From the NCBI GenBank assembly GCA_029215795.1, contig JARDYH010000002.1, positions 293,043,973 to 293,107,972 of the forward strand: DNA of 64,000 nt. The letters are read 5' to 3'. This stretch comes from Anniella stebbinsi. Taxonomy: Eukaryota; Chordata; Lepidosauria; Squamata; Anniellidae. Positions 36,601 to 48,600 of this stretch are shown here, in pieces; position 1 is the stretch's first letter, and each line of letters begins with the position of its first letter. The position numbers and the translations under genes were made by a program. The notes beneath the pieces are model-generated. The model worked only from the letters and a program-made list of their open reading frames with translations, was not told the DNA's origin and searched no databases.

Positions 36601-39600
36601 GTTTGTAAACTGTGGGTTGTTTAAACTATGGGTTGGCATCATGTGTGAAACCAGAACTGTGGATTGTTCATGGATCGCTTCACCAGGTGGCAGAGGCAAG
36701 ACAAACAAACCCCAAAACCCAACTGCTATACATGGCAGTACAACAGTGCCATAAAAGTGCTTGGGATACAAAGAGAAAATGGGCAAAGGAAGAGGGAAGC
36801 AAACAACCCAGGGATTGAGAAAATGACGCACCAAAACAACAACAACAAAAAATTATCTGCCAAATCAAGCCTGGGTAGGTAGGGCAATGAACCATGTGGG
36901 AACCAAGGATTAAATAAACTATTGTTTAGTGTTCTGTGCCAACCAGGTCTGCATATGTTTGTGTGTGCATTTTGTCTGGGCAAGAAAAGTGGCTTTTTCA
37001 GTTGATGTGTTAACTGATCTGAAGTATTGGCTGGCAAGTGAGAAGCACTTTACAAGTTATACTTGTAACTAGAATTGGACAAGCACCCGCATCTCCCAAA
37101 CCATAAAAATAGGCTTCGATCCAGACAAAGGAAATCATGCTTCGGTCCCAATGAAATCATTGAAACTTTGGATTGGACCCATAATGGATCAGAAGAGGAC
37201 TTGCCATCACTGCTACTCTCCAGCTTCCCCCTTTTACTGCTGCCAGCCACATCTGGAGAAAAAAAAATGAGGGAGCCAATTGCGAAACATCAACCCCAGT
37301 GAGAAATTCTGAATTCTATTTAAGCCAGGCCTTTGTGGCCCCTTGGAATACAGCAAGGCCAGTATTAGTAGCATGGATTATCTTTACTGTTGTTTGGGCT
37401 TTTCAGCCTGTTAATTTTAATTTTGCTCTTTATTTGTTATTTCACTGTAATACTGAGTTTATTCTATATTTATTGACATGTTTTTGTCTTATTTGAATTT
37501 ACCGACACATTTTGTAACAAATTGTTATCTATTTTCGTAAGGCGTTATCTATTTTGGAAGAGTTTGCTGCCAGAAAGCAGCAAATAATTAAACTTAAAAC
37601 AAAATGCTTAAGGAAACATTAAAGATACCACCAAAAATGCCCATATCACTCTTAGCCTACAAAGAGACTAAAGTAGCAAAAACAGTTTCATTTTTGTCAA
37701 TTTTGAAGACTCTACCCCCTGGTATGTAAATAGACATCGGCTTTTCATGCTCTTTAAGCCAACTTAAAAAGATAACATTTTGCAAAGAATTGCAAACTAA
37801 GATGTCATCAAGCCTTTGTTTGAAATGTAAAATTCTGATTAAGGCACTGATCTTACACTGGCATTAATATCAAGCATTAAGTGCCAATTCACAATGCAGT
37901 CTGATGAATCTGTTCACACAATTACTGACAAATTTAAAGCTATTCAGGATGAAAAAAGGAACACAGTATGAAAATTATGCCATATGAAACTTAAATGTTT
38001 GCTAAGAAAAACGATCAAAATGCAATTATCAAGTTTATTAGAGGTAACATTTAAAAAAAATAAGAGTTGACACAGATTTTCTAAGAAAAATAAATAACTG
38101 ACACCTACATTACCTATTGAACACAAAACAAGCCAACAGAAATGTTCCCAAACCCACATAATGTTCTTGCAAATGCCTGAAGCATTTTGACAGGGCTTTG
38201 TACAGGGAGTTTACCAGTAGACTGTGCAACTAGGGAGTCTTTTTGACTAAGCTTCCTATGCAATTATGCAGAAATACCACCCTGGGTGAACAAGTGGTAA
38301 CCTCAGTACAATTCTACATGTTTTTGGTGCGGCCAAAATTGAAGGGGGGAAAACGGCTTAGGAACTACTATCCCTCCCTTCAAAAGCTTTTTGTTGTATT
38401 GCTGACATGTTTACTCTGGATAGTTTATAATCACAACTGTTTGTAAAAACAAACAAACAAACAAACATGAGAAAAAAACAAAATCTAAAATCCACAATTG
38501 GGTGATTTTAGGACCAACAAAAATGTCACAAATGTGTAAGCTTTAGCACTTCCCAGAACCCCCATTTAAATGCCAAAATCTTCCTCCTCTAAATAACTAA
38601 CAATTTACTGCCTTTCAACCTGAAAGTTAAGGTGAGCTACATTCCCTTTTCGAGGTAGAGCTGGCAGTAGTCACAGAGGCAAAAATAGAATATTGTTCTA
38701 ATCCCTTCCCTTTCTTGACTCCTTCTAAACTGCTATACAATAGCCCAAACAATTAATAACTCTTATAGTATAGGCATTATACAGGTTCATCCATACAGGA
38801 CAAGTTTTGTGAGAATAGCAGAAAACATGCCCTTAATACATACCTTGGTTTTTCATTAGTGATGAGAATTTTTACTTTGTCCAGGGCCTTTTTAGCCCCA
38901 GTAGCAGATACCAGCTTGTTATGAACAGGACTAGAATGGGGGCTGGAAATGTAAACCTTTTTCCCTGAACTGACAGGGGCCTTGGATGGAGAGAAGTCCG
39001 AAATGAACACTATTCCCTCACTTGTGAGCACTGTACCAAGAAAAGATAGTTATTGTTAAGAACATGTGGAGTAATTTGATAATAGCATTTCTCTTTTAGG
39101 ACCTGTTCAGATGACATGCTAAGCCATGGTCAGGCCACTAATGCATTAGCAGTAAATGGTTAGTGAGCGTGTTTAAACCATGATTATGTAGCCACCATGG
39201 TTAGGAACAGTTCACACGATACACTAAGCCATAATGTTTAGCTCAAAATGCTTAACCACTGTGGTTTAGTGTGTCGTCTGAACAGGGTCTAAGTATTATT
39301 TTACAGTTATAAGTGGTAACAATTTTATGAATGTTTAAATAGCTGGCAAACTGATATGAGGAATATTCTTGAAATAAAGAGCAACAGGTGGCCAATTTTC
39401 ATTCATTAGAGGCCACAAACATTACCTTTAACAATTAAATCTGAATAGTGTAGGATTACTGGAAGACAAGTATGTCCTTCTAAATTAGTTCAGCATACAA
39501 ACTTGCAAATACCCACAACTCCTCAGCTGTATAGTATTGCCCCCAAAGGATGGATCTCCAAATGAAACATTATCCTCTCAGAATCTTCAATTCAGAACCT

Positions 39601-42600
39601 ACATAATTCAGAAGAGGCCCTAAAGTACAACACCTTTAAACCCTTTAGGCTATAACCCCACATAACTGACTTGAAAGCAAGTTCTAGTCAATTCAGTGGG
39701 ACTTATTTTTGAGTTAACATGCTTAGTAGTAGTCCCTCTTGAAAATACCTCCTCACACACATACAAGTACATGTAACACACCCAAATGTTTCTCAGATTT
39801 ACATAAAGGAAATCAAAGAGAGGGGAAACCTCACACCAGTTTATTAGGAAGAAGTAATGGCCAAACTAAAAGGAATATAACTAGAGATATTGTAATTAAG
39901 GTTTAAACAGAAAGAGTCATGTATATTTTTGTAACCTAGCAAAGAACTCCAGATGACATAACCAGTAGGTCCAGTCACAGAATACCATTTGTTTATTTAT
40001 TGCATTTCTATAATGCCCAATAGCTGAAGCTCTCTGGGCAGTTCACAATAATTAAAACAATAATTATACGTCATGATAAATAAAATTAAAAAATACATCA
40101 TGATAAGACACAACATAAAAATCTAAATGCTTAAAACTGTAGGCATATCCAGTGGAATTTTAGAATGTTTTAAGGATGTTTTTAGGATGTTTTAGGATTT
40201 TTATGCAGTTTTAATAATATGTGTCATGTTTTAATCAGTTTTATGTATTTTATCATGTTGTTGTTCCCCGCCTCGATCCAGACGGAGAGGCGGGTAAGAA
40301 ATAAATTATTATTATTATTATTATTATAACACCCAACAGTAGTGCAAACATTCAAAATATATTATTAGATTTAAAAACAACAGAAACTAAAATGCCTAGG
40401 AAATTAAGAAGGCCTTCACCTAGGAAATCTTTAACCACTGCTTTCTCTACATTATAAAGTAGCCTACCAGCAGCACACCTGGACAGGAGCAGGAGAATCT
40501 GTGGCCTTGGTTATGGCATTGGCTGTGTACACATGTCATGCCAAGCCATAGTTTAGCACAATATGACTGAATTGCAGAGAGCTTCTGACTCATGTGCTCC
40601 CCCTTCTCTTCCTTCCTCCTGTGTGGCTGAGTGGAGTTCGGATATTTTCACTTTTGCCTAATCAGTGTGTTGTGTTGTGTTGTCTAAATTAACAAGCTGC
40701 TTTTAACATCAACTGCGGTTAGTTTCAAACAAGTCAACTTCAAACTGTTATCAAAGCTGGATTGTTTAAAATAACCATAGTTAAGAATAACTATAGTTCT
40801 GGGACTGGACAACACAAATAGATTTGTTAAGCAAAAACAGAAGGATGTGTTTCTAAACTCCTCTTCCCAGCCATGCAGGAGGGGAGAGGTATGAGCCTGA
40901 GATTCATTGCGGTTCATTCGTACTTGCTCACATTGCCCTAAATTACAGTTTAGCAATTAGCACCGCTTTCCCTGATCTGGTGCCCCCCATATGTGATGGA
41001 GTGCAATTCCTATCATTCCCAATCTGCATGTGCTGCAGTTCAACACATCTGGAAGGCACCAGACTGTGTGAATGCGGCAACAGAGTCAACCCTGTATTTC
41101 CCTTCTTCTCCACTAATGATGCTATCCCTGTTCAGTACACTAGAGACAAAACTACTCCAAGGTATGATGAGCCTGCATATGAACTGTAGTATGCACTGTA
41201 CTTTAGTCTCTCAATTTTGGACAGTTTGTGGCACACTTTCTTTTCCACTAATGCTTTAATTAATTACTTTCTCTGCAACCATTCTCACTTGACCACTTCA
41301 GATTCAATGTTTTTTCCCCATCCCCAGGTCTCTCTAAAACGTTACACACGAGCTTCATTAAATCACCCTATGTTGTGTTCTCTCTCATTCCTCTTATTAC
41401 ATTTCCATGCCTTTTGCCAGTTATGATCCAACAGCAAACTTTCATGCAACAGTAAAATTCACTCCTATGGGGCAGCAGGGGAAAAATACATTTCTCAGAC
41501 AGTACTCACATGTTAAATTCGAAGGATCAAAGGGATCAAATGAAAACGAAAGGATGTTTTCTGCATAACTTTTCTTCCAAAGTTTGGTGCCAGTATCTGC
41601 ATTCCATAACACAATGTAATTTGGTGGGTGAACTGCAAGTAGCAGATCTCGAGAGGCGTCCTGATTCCACAGCCATTGCATGTCTGTCAAAAGGGGAGGG
41701 GCAGGGTGGGGAAAAGAAGCAGTCATTCTTGAAATGAAGAAGAACAGCAATCCCTTAATCCTCTGGGTTTCCAGGACAAAAATCAGAATAAGTGACATAC
41801 TGGAAACATACAGCTAAATAGTTCATTATTTACAGCAAATAAATAAATCCTTGTGTTGCTTAAAAAATTAAAATAAAATGAATGGCACAGGCATATCACA
41901 GATTAGCAGGGTGTGTACAACCACCAATATTCTCTATTACTGTTTATTCAGAGAAAAATAAACATCTTAACAGCAACTCCATCCCCTCGCCGGAGGGGGG
42001 GGGGGGCTGCCTGAACACATCTCATTCAGCTGACATCTCTTCCTTCAACGGCCCTGAAAATCTACAGAGCCCAGTGCAGTCTTGCTGCCAAACCTTGCCA
42101 CTGTTGCTGGCAGAATGACATCCCAAAGCATTTATAAGCAAAGACATAACATGACACTTGCTACATGGGCAGAGCTTGGCACCAAGACAATGTGAAGCCA
42201 GCAAGGATTGAAGGTTAAGGAATCCTAATCCAAGACCACGTGGTTGGTTGAGTAAGGACAAATGTCATTTGCACGTTGTTAATGGAAAGGGGGGAGGGAA
42301 AGGGGGAGTCATGGCAGGAAAAAGGGGGTTAAAAATCGAAAACAGATAGATGACATATTTGGATAAATTTGAGTGGGATCAAAGGAAGCAGCCTGTTAGG
42401 CATGCACAAGTGCTTATTTATTTATTTATTTATCTATTTCATTTCATTTCTCTAATGCCCAATAGCCGTAGCTCTCTGGGCGGTTCAGTAAAATTAAAAC
42501 CACAAGGTACAGTGTAATATACAAAATATGGAAGCTAAAAACCAAAATATAAAAGTACAACCAGAATAAAACTTAGCAGCAATGCAGAGATTTAAAATAC

Positions 42601-45600
42601 AGGTTTTAAACCCCAGAGCTTCCGACATGTGCACATGGACCTTGCTATTTTTCAACTACAGCTCGCTGTGCTGCACCAGAAGGAGTACTCAGAAGTCCTC
42701 TGAGTTTAGGAAATCGTTTGGCAGATGGTACAGGGAGCTACAGTTGAAAAGAAAGTCCTCAGAAGCACCATTGTGGCCACAGAACTCTCCCACCTGGCGC
42801 TTTCCATCCCTATCTAGATCTGGTTAAATTCATCTTGACAAATGTACCCCTGAAGAGCCATCATTCATTCAGGATATTAAAAAACAAACTGACTTCAAGA
42901 CAATGGTCAGCAATTTTATTTTTTAACAACCTCATTTTTATAACTAACTAGGGAAAAATTACAATTAATTACATCAAATAAGGTAGCTAGTGGCTGAGAA
43001 CTTCCTGAATGTTCAAGTAAAGGCATACCTAGGGTCAACAAATTGTGTTCAAGCAGGTATGCAACAATTATTTTGACTAGCCAATTGTAATACAGTAAAA
43101 GTGTGCTTAAGCACATGCAGAGGACCTTTCCTTTTCCACTGAGGTAACACAATCTGCCCTTCTCCACCCCTCCCACACAAGCCTGAGAAGGGCTTATAGG
43201 ACAGAAAGCATAGGCCTGAGTCCCTCAGACTTGCATGATTCCCTCTGCAGTTTTGCTAGTTGCCAGAGATCTACCAATCAAAGCAAGTCCCAAAATGGTG
43301 GCACAGAGGTAGAGTAAGTCCCAAAATGGTGGCACAGAGGTAGAGCAAAACCCAGGGGGCAGAGTCAATTACCTACTGCAGGGGTGTTGAACCTCAGGTC
43401 CACCAGCCAAAACCAGCCTGCTTGGATGCCCATTCTGGCCCTCCAGGTTTCCCCAAATGGCCATGCCTACTTCCCGTGACCCTTTCCCTTTTCTCCCACC
43501 CACTGATTGTTTCTTGGCTTTTTGTTAGTTTGTTTGTTTCATTCTAAGATGTTGAAATGCCTCTCCTAAGACTTAGCGATGGGCAGTAAGAGTTTTAAAC
43601 TAAAATATGCAGGTATTTGGGCCCCACTTCTTTGGCCTTTGGCCCTACCCCCTTTGACCCTGCTCACCACTGGAATGGGCACCCCCGAGAGCTTCTTCAA
43701 ATTTGCATTTGGCCCTTGGGCTAAAATACGTTCAACAGTGTTAGGCATCCTATAAGCCTAACAACACTGGGATGACCTGCATATGCAGGTACAAACCAGT
43801 TACAACAGAATTATGGTATTATCAAAATTGGAGGTGGGGGATGAGGCAGCTGTAAATGGACCAAGCAGAGCTCTGGGCCTGCTTGGCACATGTGTACTGG
43901 CAAGGATCGCCTTGTTAAAGACACTGGCATTGCCCTGAACAGTGTCAGTGATATTAACAAGATGGCACTGGCCCCTACAAGCAAAGCCAAATGGACTTGG
44001 CACTCTGCTCAGTGCATCCGCCACCCAGATGAGACACAACATTTTTTTAATGTTTTTAAATGTACAGATTGTGTGTATGTTGTATGTTTTTGCTGTTTTA
44101 ATTTTTGTATATTGTTTTTAATTGTTTTTAATCCTATGTAAACCGCCCAGAGAGCTTCGGCTATGGGGCGGTATACAAATGTAATAAATAAATAAATAAA
44201 CATTTGCAATAGCGGCAATAATGCCTACTAGGTGACATGCCGGGTGTTGGGGCTGGGAATCAGAAATCCTTTCTGATGCCATTCAGAACTGTATACAATA
44301 GACTCCCTTCCCCCCCCCCCCCCAAAAAAAACCATGCTAGGTTTTTCTGGTGGCCTAATTTATTGATTAGATATTTATTATATTCTAAATGGTCTGAGAG
44401 CTGAAGCTCTCTGTATAGCTTCCGAAAAGCAACCTCCTTCCTGGGCATTCTTACTCATCAATCGAAGACTTGAATGAGTGGCCTTGTGGAAGACTTAGCA
44501 TAAGTTTTTTTCTATTTGTTTGGGAAATTGTGATGTGAGCCCAGATCTCAAGATGACATTTCCTGTGCAATCATATACATGTCTACTCAGATGTAAGCCC
44601 TAAATAACTCAAGTGAACTTACTTCTAGGCAGGTGTGCATAAGATTGCAACCATAGCTCTTTGTGTTACACTGTCTAAAGAACCATTTAGAGAATGCACA
44701 TGAGATTTTCTTAACACACTGCTGGATCTCATCACACCTAATGGAATATAGCATATGCAACCCACAGGACCCTGAGACTGGCCACTAAAAAACAAAAAGG
44801 ATGTCAAAGGATAACTAACAATGAGATCACATTATCGTTATCATTTCCTGCATCATAACCTATTTTCGCTTGCCGCACTTCATCATTACGGCTCATCACT
44901 CTCACTCACTGCTTGATAAGAGAATTGCCAGATAAGGAAAAAAAATATTCCTTAGCTGGAGGGGGCAGCTAGAATTAATAAAGGAAATGACATCTAAGAA
45001 AACTGAATGCTGAAGAAAACTTGAATAATTATTGGAAGGGAAATACAATGCCTCCATTTTCATCTTGACAATCTTTGATGAATGCAAGCAAGATTATCTT
45101 TAAATATGTAGGTAGTTTACAGATGACACATGCAAATAAGCTCCTCCAGAAGAATCAGAACTAGGTGACAGCAACGGTAAAACATGCCCAGAATTTAAAC
45201 ACCTTATTACACAGATATATTCAGCACTGTATATGTTATGCATTGTGACCATATCATTTCCACTTCATCATAAGAAGCAATCAAGACAAATTTCAAATTA
45301 CTTCAGCAGCATTTCAAGCATTGTGGTTAAAGGAGAAAAACGTTTGGGTCATTCTGGGTCATGAAAAGTTTTACAAGACAACTTGGCAAGCAAACTATCA
45401 ATTATTCATGGAAGCCCATGTTGGAAATTTCATCTCATCAAGATGCTGCGAATTTTACTTCAGCAATAAAACACATCTATAACTGTGATGATAATGAGGA
45501 ATGTGGGTAGTACTATAAACAGCAGGAGCTGCACAGCTTGCTACGGGGGGAAAGATGCCACCAGAGAGCTGAGACACATTAGAGAGCATTAAGATGGAAA

Positions 45601-48600
45601 TTTCTTTTAAAGAGAAAAATGGTGAAAACAAGCTTTTATTCTTGCTCAAGCTGCTATCATTTCGATGGGGATTCCTAATATAATATAATACAATACAAAT
45701 GCCTTTTACTGAGATCCATAAAAATTGTGCACTTGCTGCCAACACGTTGTGAGAGAAACTGGAGATGACATGAACTCAGACCTTTTCCAGGTGCTCTACC
45801 ACTGAGTGATGGCTCCAGCCTAACAGTACTCTGTTCAGCTCAGTTGACTGAAGAAATATAATCTTATAACAGAGTTGCTATAATGCACACCTGAGATGCA
45901 CAGATGCAATGAAAAACCCAAATGACAAACAGAGCAAAGAGGGCTGCATGGTCCGTATATGTGCTGTTGCTTCCGTTTGCCCTCCCAGTCTTCATTTATT
46001 CAATACTTACAGCAAATTCACAGCAACTTTTTTTAAAAATATGCAGACTACAATTCTATATAACAGCCTGGCCATTTAACACTTCAATCACATATTGATT
46101 CTCTTCAGCACAGCTTTTCTAATTAGTAACCAACATTCTTTGCAATGGGATGGGAAGCCCATATATGAAACGTACCACTATGTGAACAGGTTGCAATGAT
46201 GGGCAAAGTAAACATGAAATATCCAAGTTCTACCTACTGCATACAACCCCTACAGCAGCATTCCACAACCCGGTGTCCTCCAGATCTTGGACTTCAACTC
46301 CTATCAGCCCAAGCCAGCATGGCCAATGGTCAGGAATGCTGGGAGTTGTAGTGCAACATATCTGGAAGGCACCAGGTTGGAGAAGGCTGCCCTACTACAT
46401 AATCAAGCATCCAAGCTGGCCCAGAAATGTCCTCCTTGAAATCCTACCCAATAGAAATACACATTCTAACTTTTAGGGGAGCTGAGAATTATTGCCTAGA
46501 ATTTGAATTTTAAAACAGTAATTCTCATTGCTACACAAGAATTCCTAATCTGGCTTTCTTTTACAATTTTCACTAGCAGCTGTGAAAAAGGAGCCTGGAA
46601 GAACAGATGACTTGGTAAACTTGATATTAATAAAAGCCAACATTTCCACTCCACCTAATGTGAACTGCAGATCAAGTAATCCTTTAGGTATATTCCCCTT
46701 ACAAGAGATACCAGGATATAAGCACCTCTTTATAAACAATTCCTATAGACATCAATATGACATGGCAAGTAACATTATTCAGAATAAAATGATGGTCTGC
46801 AATATGCTGATTTCTGTAGTACACACACACGTGCATACACACACAGACAGAACTAGCAACAGAGCAGCCTTCTCTTGAGGGTCAACTGCTGACATTGCCC
46901 TCAGCAATGGGATATCGTTTGCCATATGTAAAAGAAAAGTCATTACAGGCCAAGCTCTACATGTCTTGATTAAAAAAACTAGACACGAGCATTAAGACAC
47001 TGAAAAAAACACATTTATTAAAATGTATACACCACCCAATGAACTCAGGATAACTTACATTTCTTATACTGCATCCACAATCTGATTGAGACAATTAGTA
47101 TGGGACAAATTAACTAAATGAGACCACGGAGAAGGTGAAAGGAGGTAGTGGATATAGAAAAGGCAGGAAATAGTTATGCCCAGATGAGAAAGTCATGACC
47201 TCAAGGGCCCATCAGTCTAGTTTTATTTCTATCCGCTTCTCCAACATGTCTTTCAATGTTCAAGATACACTCACTGTGCAATCCTGTAAATATCTACTCA
47301 AAAGTAAGTCCCATTGAGTTCAAGGAGCCAGTTAAGCATATATAGAATTACACCATTCATGATTTGTGCAATCAGCTATAAAGATAATTACAATACTTTC
47401 CAACCGTTATCTTTTGTAAAAAGATTTCCAAACTTTTCATTAAGTGAAATAAAGCCCCATTAATCTTGGGAAACCTGAAGTATGAATGTTTTATATTGTT
47501 CTTAAGATGAGTTAACCCTTTGGGATAAAAAGCAAATAAAACATTTATGACTGAACATCTATACTGGGTGCAAGGGGAGGTGCACACACAGGAATTACTT
47601 GAATGTAAATAAGAGTTAGAAAGACTGACTACTAAACATTATTTCTTCTTCTAGCAAGTAAATGCATTTATTATTGCCATATTTTGTGGTATAAAAATAA
47701 AGCAGTTTCCTTACCCTGAATGGGTTTTGTGTGCTCTTGAATTTCACAGCGAGCAGCTCCTGTAGCTACATCCCAAACAATTATCTTCCCAGTGGAATCA
47801 GCAGAAGCCAAGCGCAAAGAATAAGGTGATCCAATATTGTGGTGGTAGTTTTCCTTAGCCCACTTAACCTGAAGATAAGAAAGTAAGTAAAACTGACAGC
47901 CATTCGTAACAAATAGAAGCATAAAGCACTTTTGGATTACTTTTGGCAGATAATGAGACATAATCAAGAAATTATAGTAGGAAGAACTACTTTGTGCTAT
48001 TTCTAGCTGAATAATATGAGGAAGAATGATAAATAATATGTGAACTGGGGGAAAATAAAGATGGACCAAATCTAGCAACACCAGTTTTCTTCTATGGCAG
48101 TTAGAAATTAACTAATCTATGTTATATCACTCCCTCTAATAATGTACTCAGGTGGTGCGTGCAGATGGCATTAGCACTAAAACAGGGCCACTGAGAAATG
48201 GGGGAGGTATTAACATACTAAATGCAACACTAAAGTTTACAGAGGCACTTAAAACATTTTATATAATTCATGGCAGCAGCCCATGAAGGGTTGCTGTTAG
48301 CATAGGATGTTGATTATGCAAACTTCCAGAAGATTGTTTTTGAAATTACCTTGACAACGTTAGCTTTGTGCCTTTCCAAAACCTGGAGGGTCTGAGCAGT
48401 CTTAGAATCAATCACCAGAACAAGAGAATGGCATCCATATGCAATCAATCCTTGCCAGCCCCTAGAAAAGTATAACCATATGGTCAGACAGAAAAAGGTA
48501 ATTTCAGTGAGCCTTGGTAGACATACTGTAGCTGGAGAACAGCTACAGTATGTAGCTGGGGACAACACATTAAGGGAGCAAAAAGCAGAAACATGTTAAA

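Larger units (their letters stand above)
35870..38843 (-). other. WDR11 intron 5
   Basis: Contains the foldback block 36127-36949, a T-rich LINE-like remnant at about 37350-37570 and an AAAC tandem run at 38447-38466. 37570-38440 has nothing recognised. Confidence 0.75.
39031..41509 (-). other. WDR11 intron 4
   Basis: Contains a foldback element (39100-39289), a family B copy (39648-39735), LINE tails in both orientations (39990-40060 minus, 40150-40330 plus), a further foldback (40527-40820) and a MITE family A copy (40974-41064). 41070-41509 has nothing recognised. Confidence 0.75.
41684..47714 (-). other. WDR11 intron 3 (6 kb)
   Basis: Contains a run of 12 G (41995-42006), LINE 3' tails (42413-42510 minus, 44050-44205 plus, 44360-44420 minus), a perfect 31-bp tandem duplication (43285-43346), a run of 14 C (44310-44323), family B copies (44566-44650, 47273-47353), a possible tRNA-type SINE head (45768-45815) and a MITE family A copy (46257-46393). 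The remainder is unremarkable. Confidence 0.75.

Noticed and set aside
45768..45815. Possible tRNA gene
   Set aside because: Only A-box-like sequence is visible. The B box is weak and no acceptor stem or cloverleaf can be formed, so a SINE relic is more likely.
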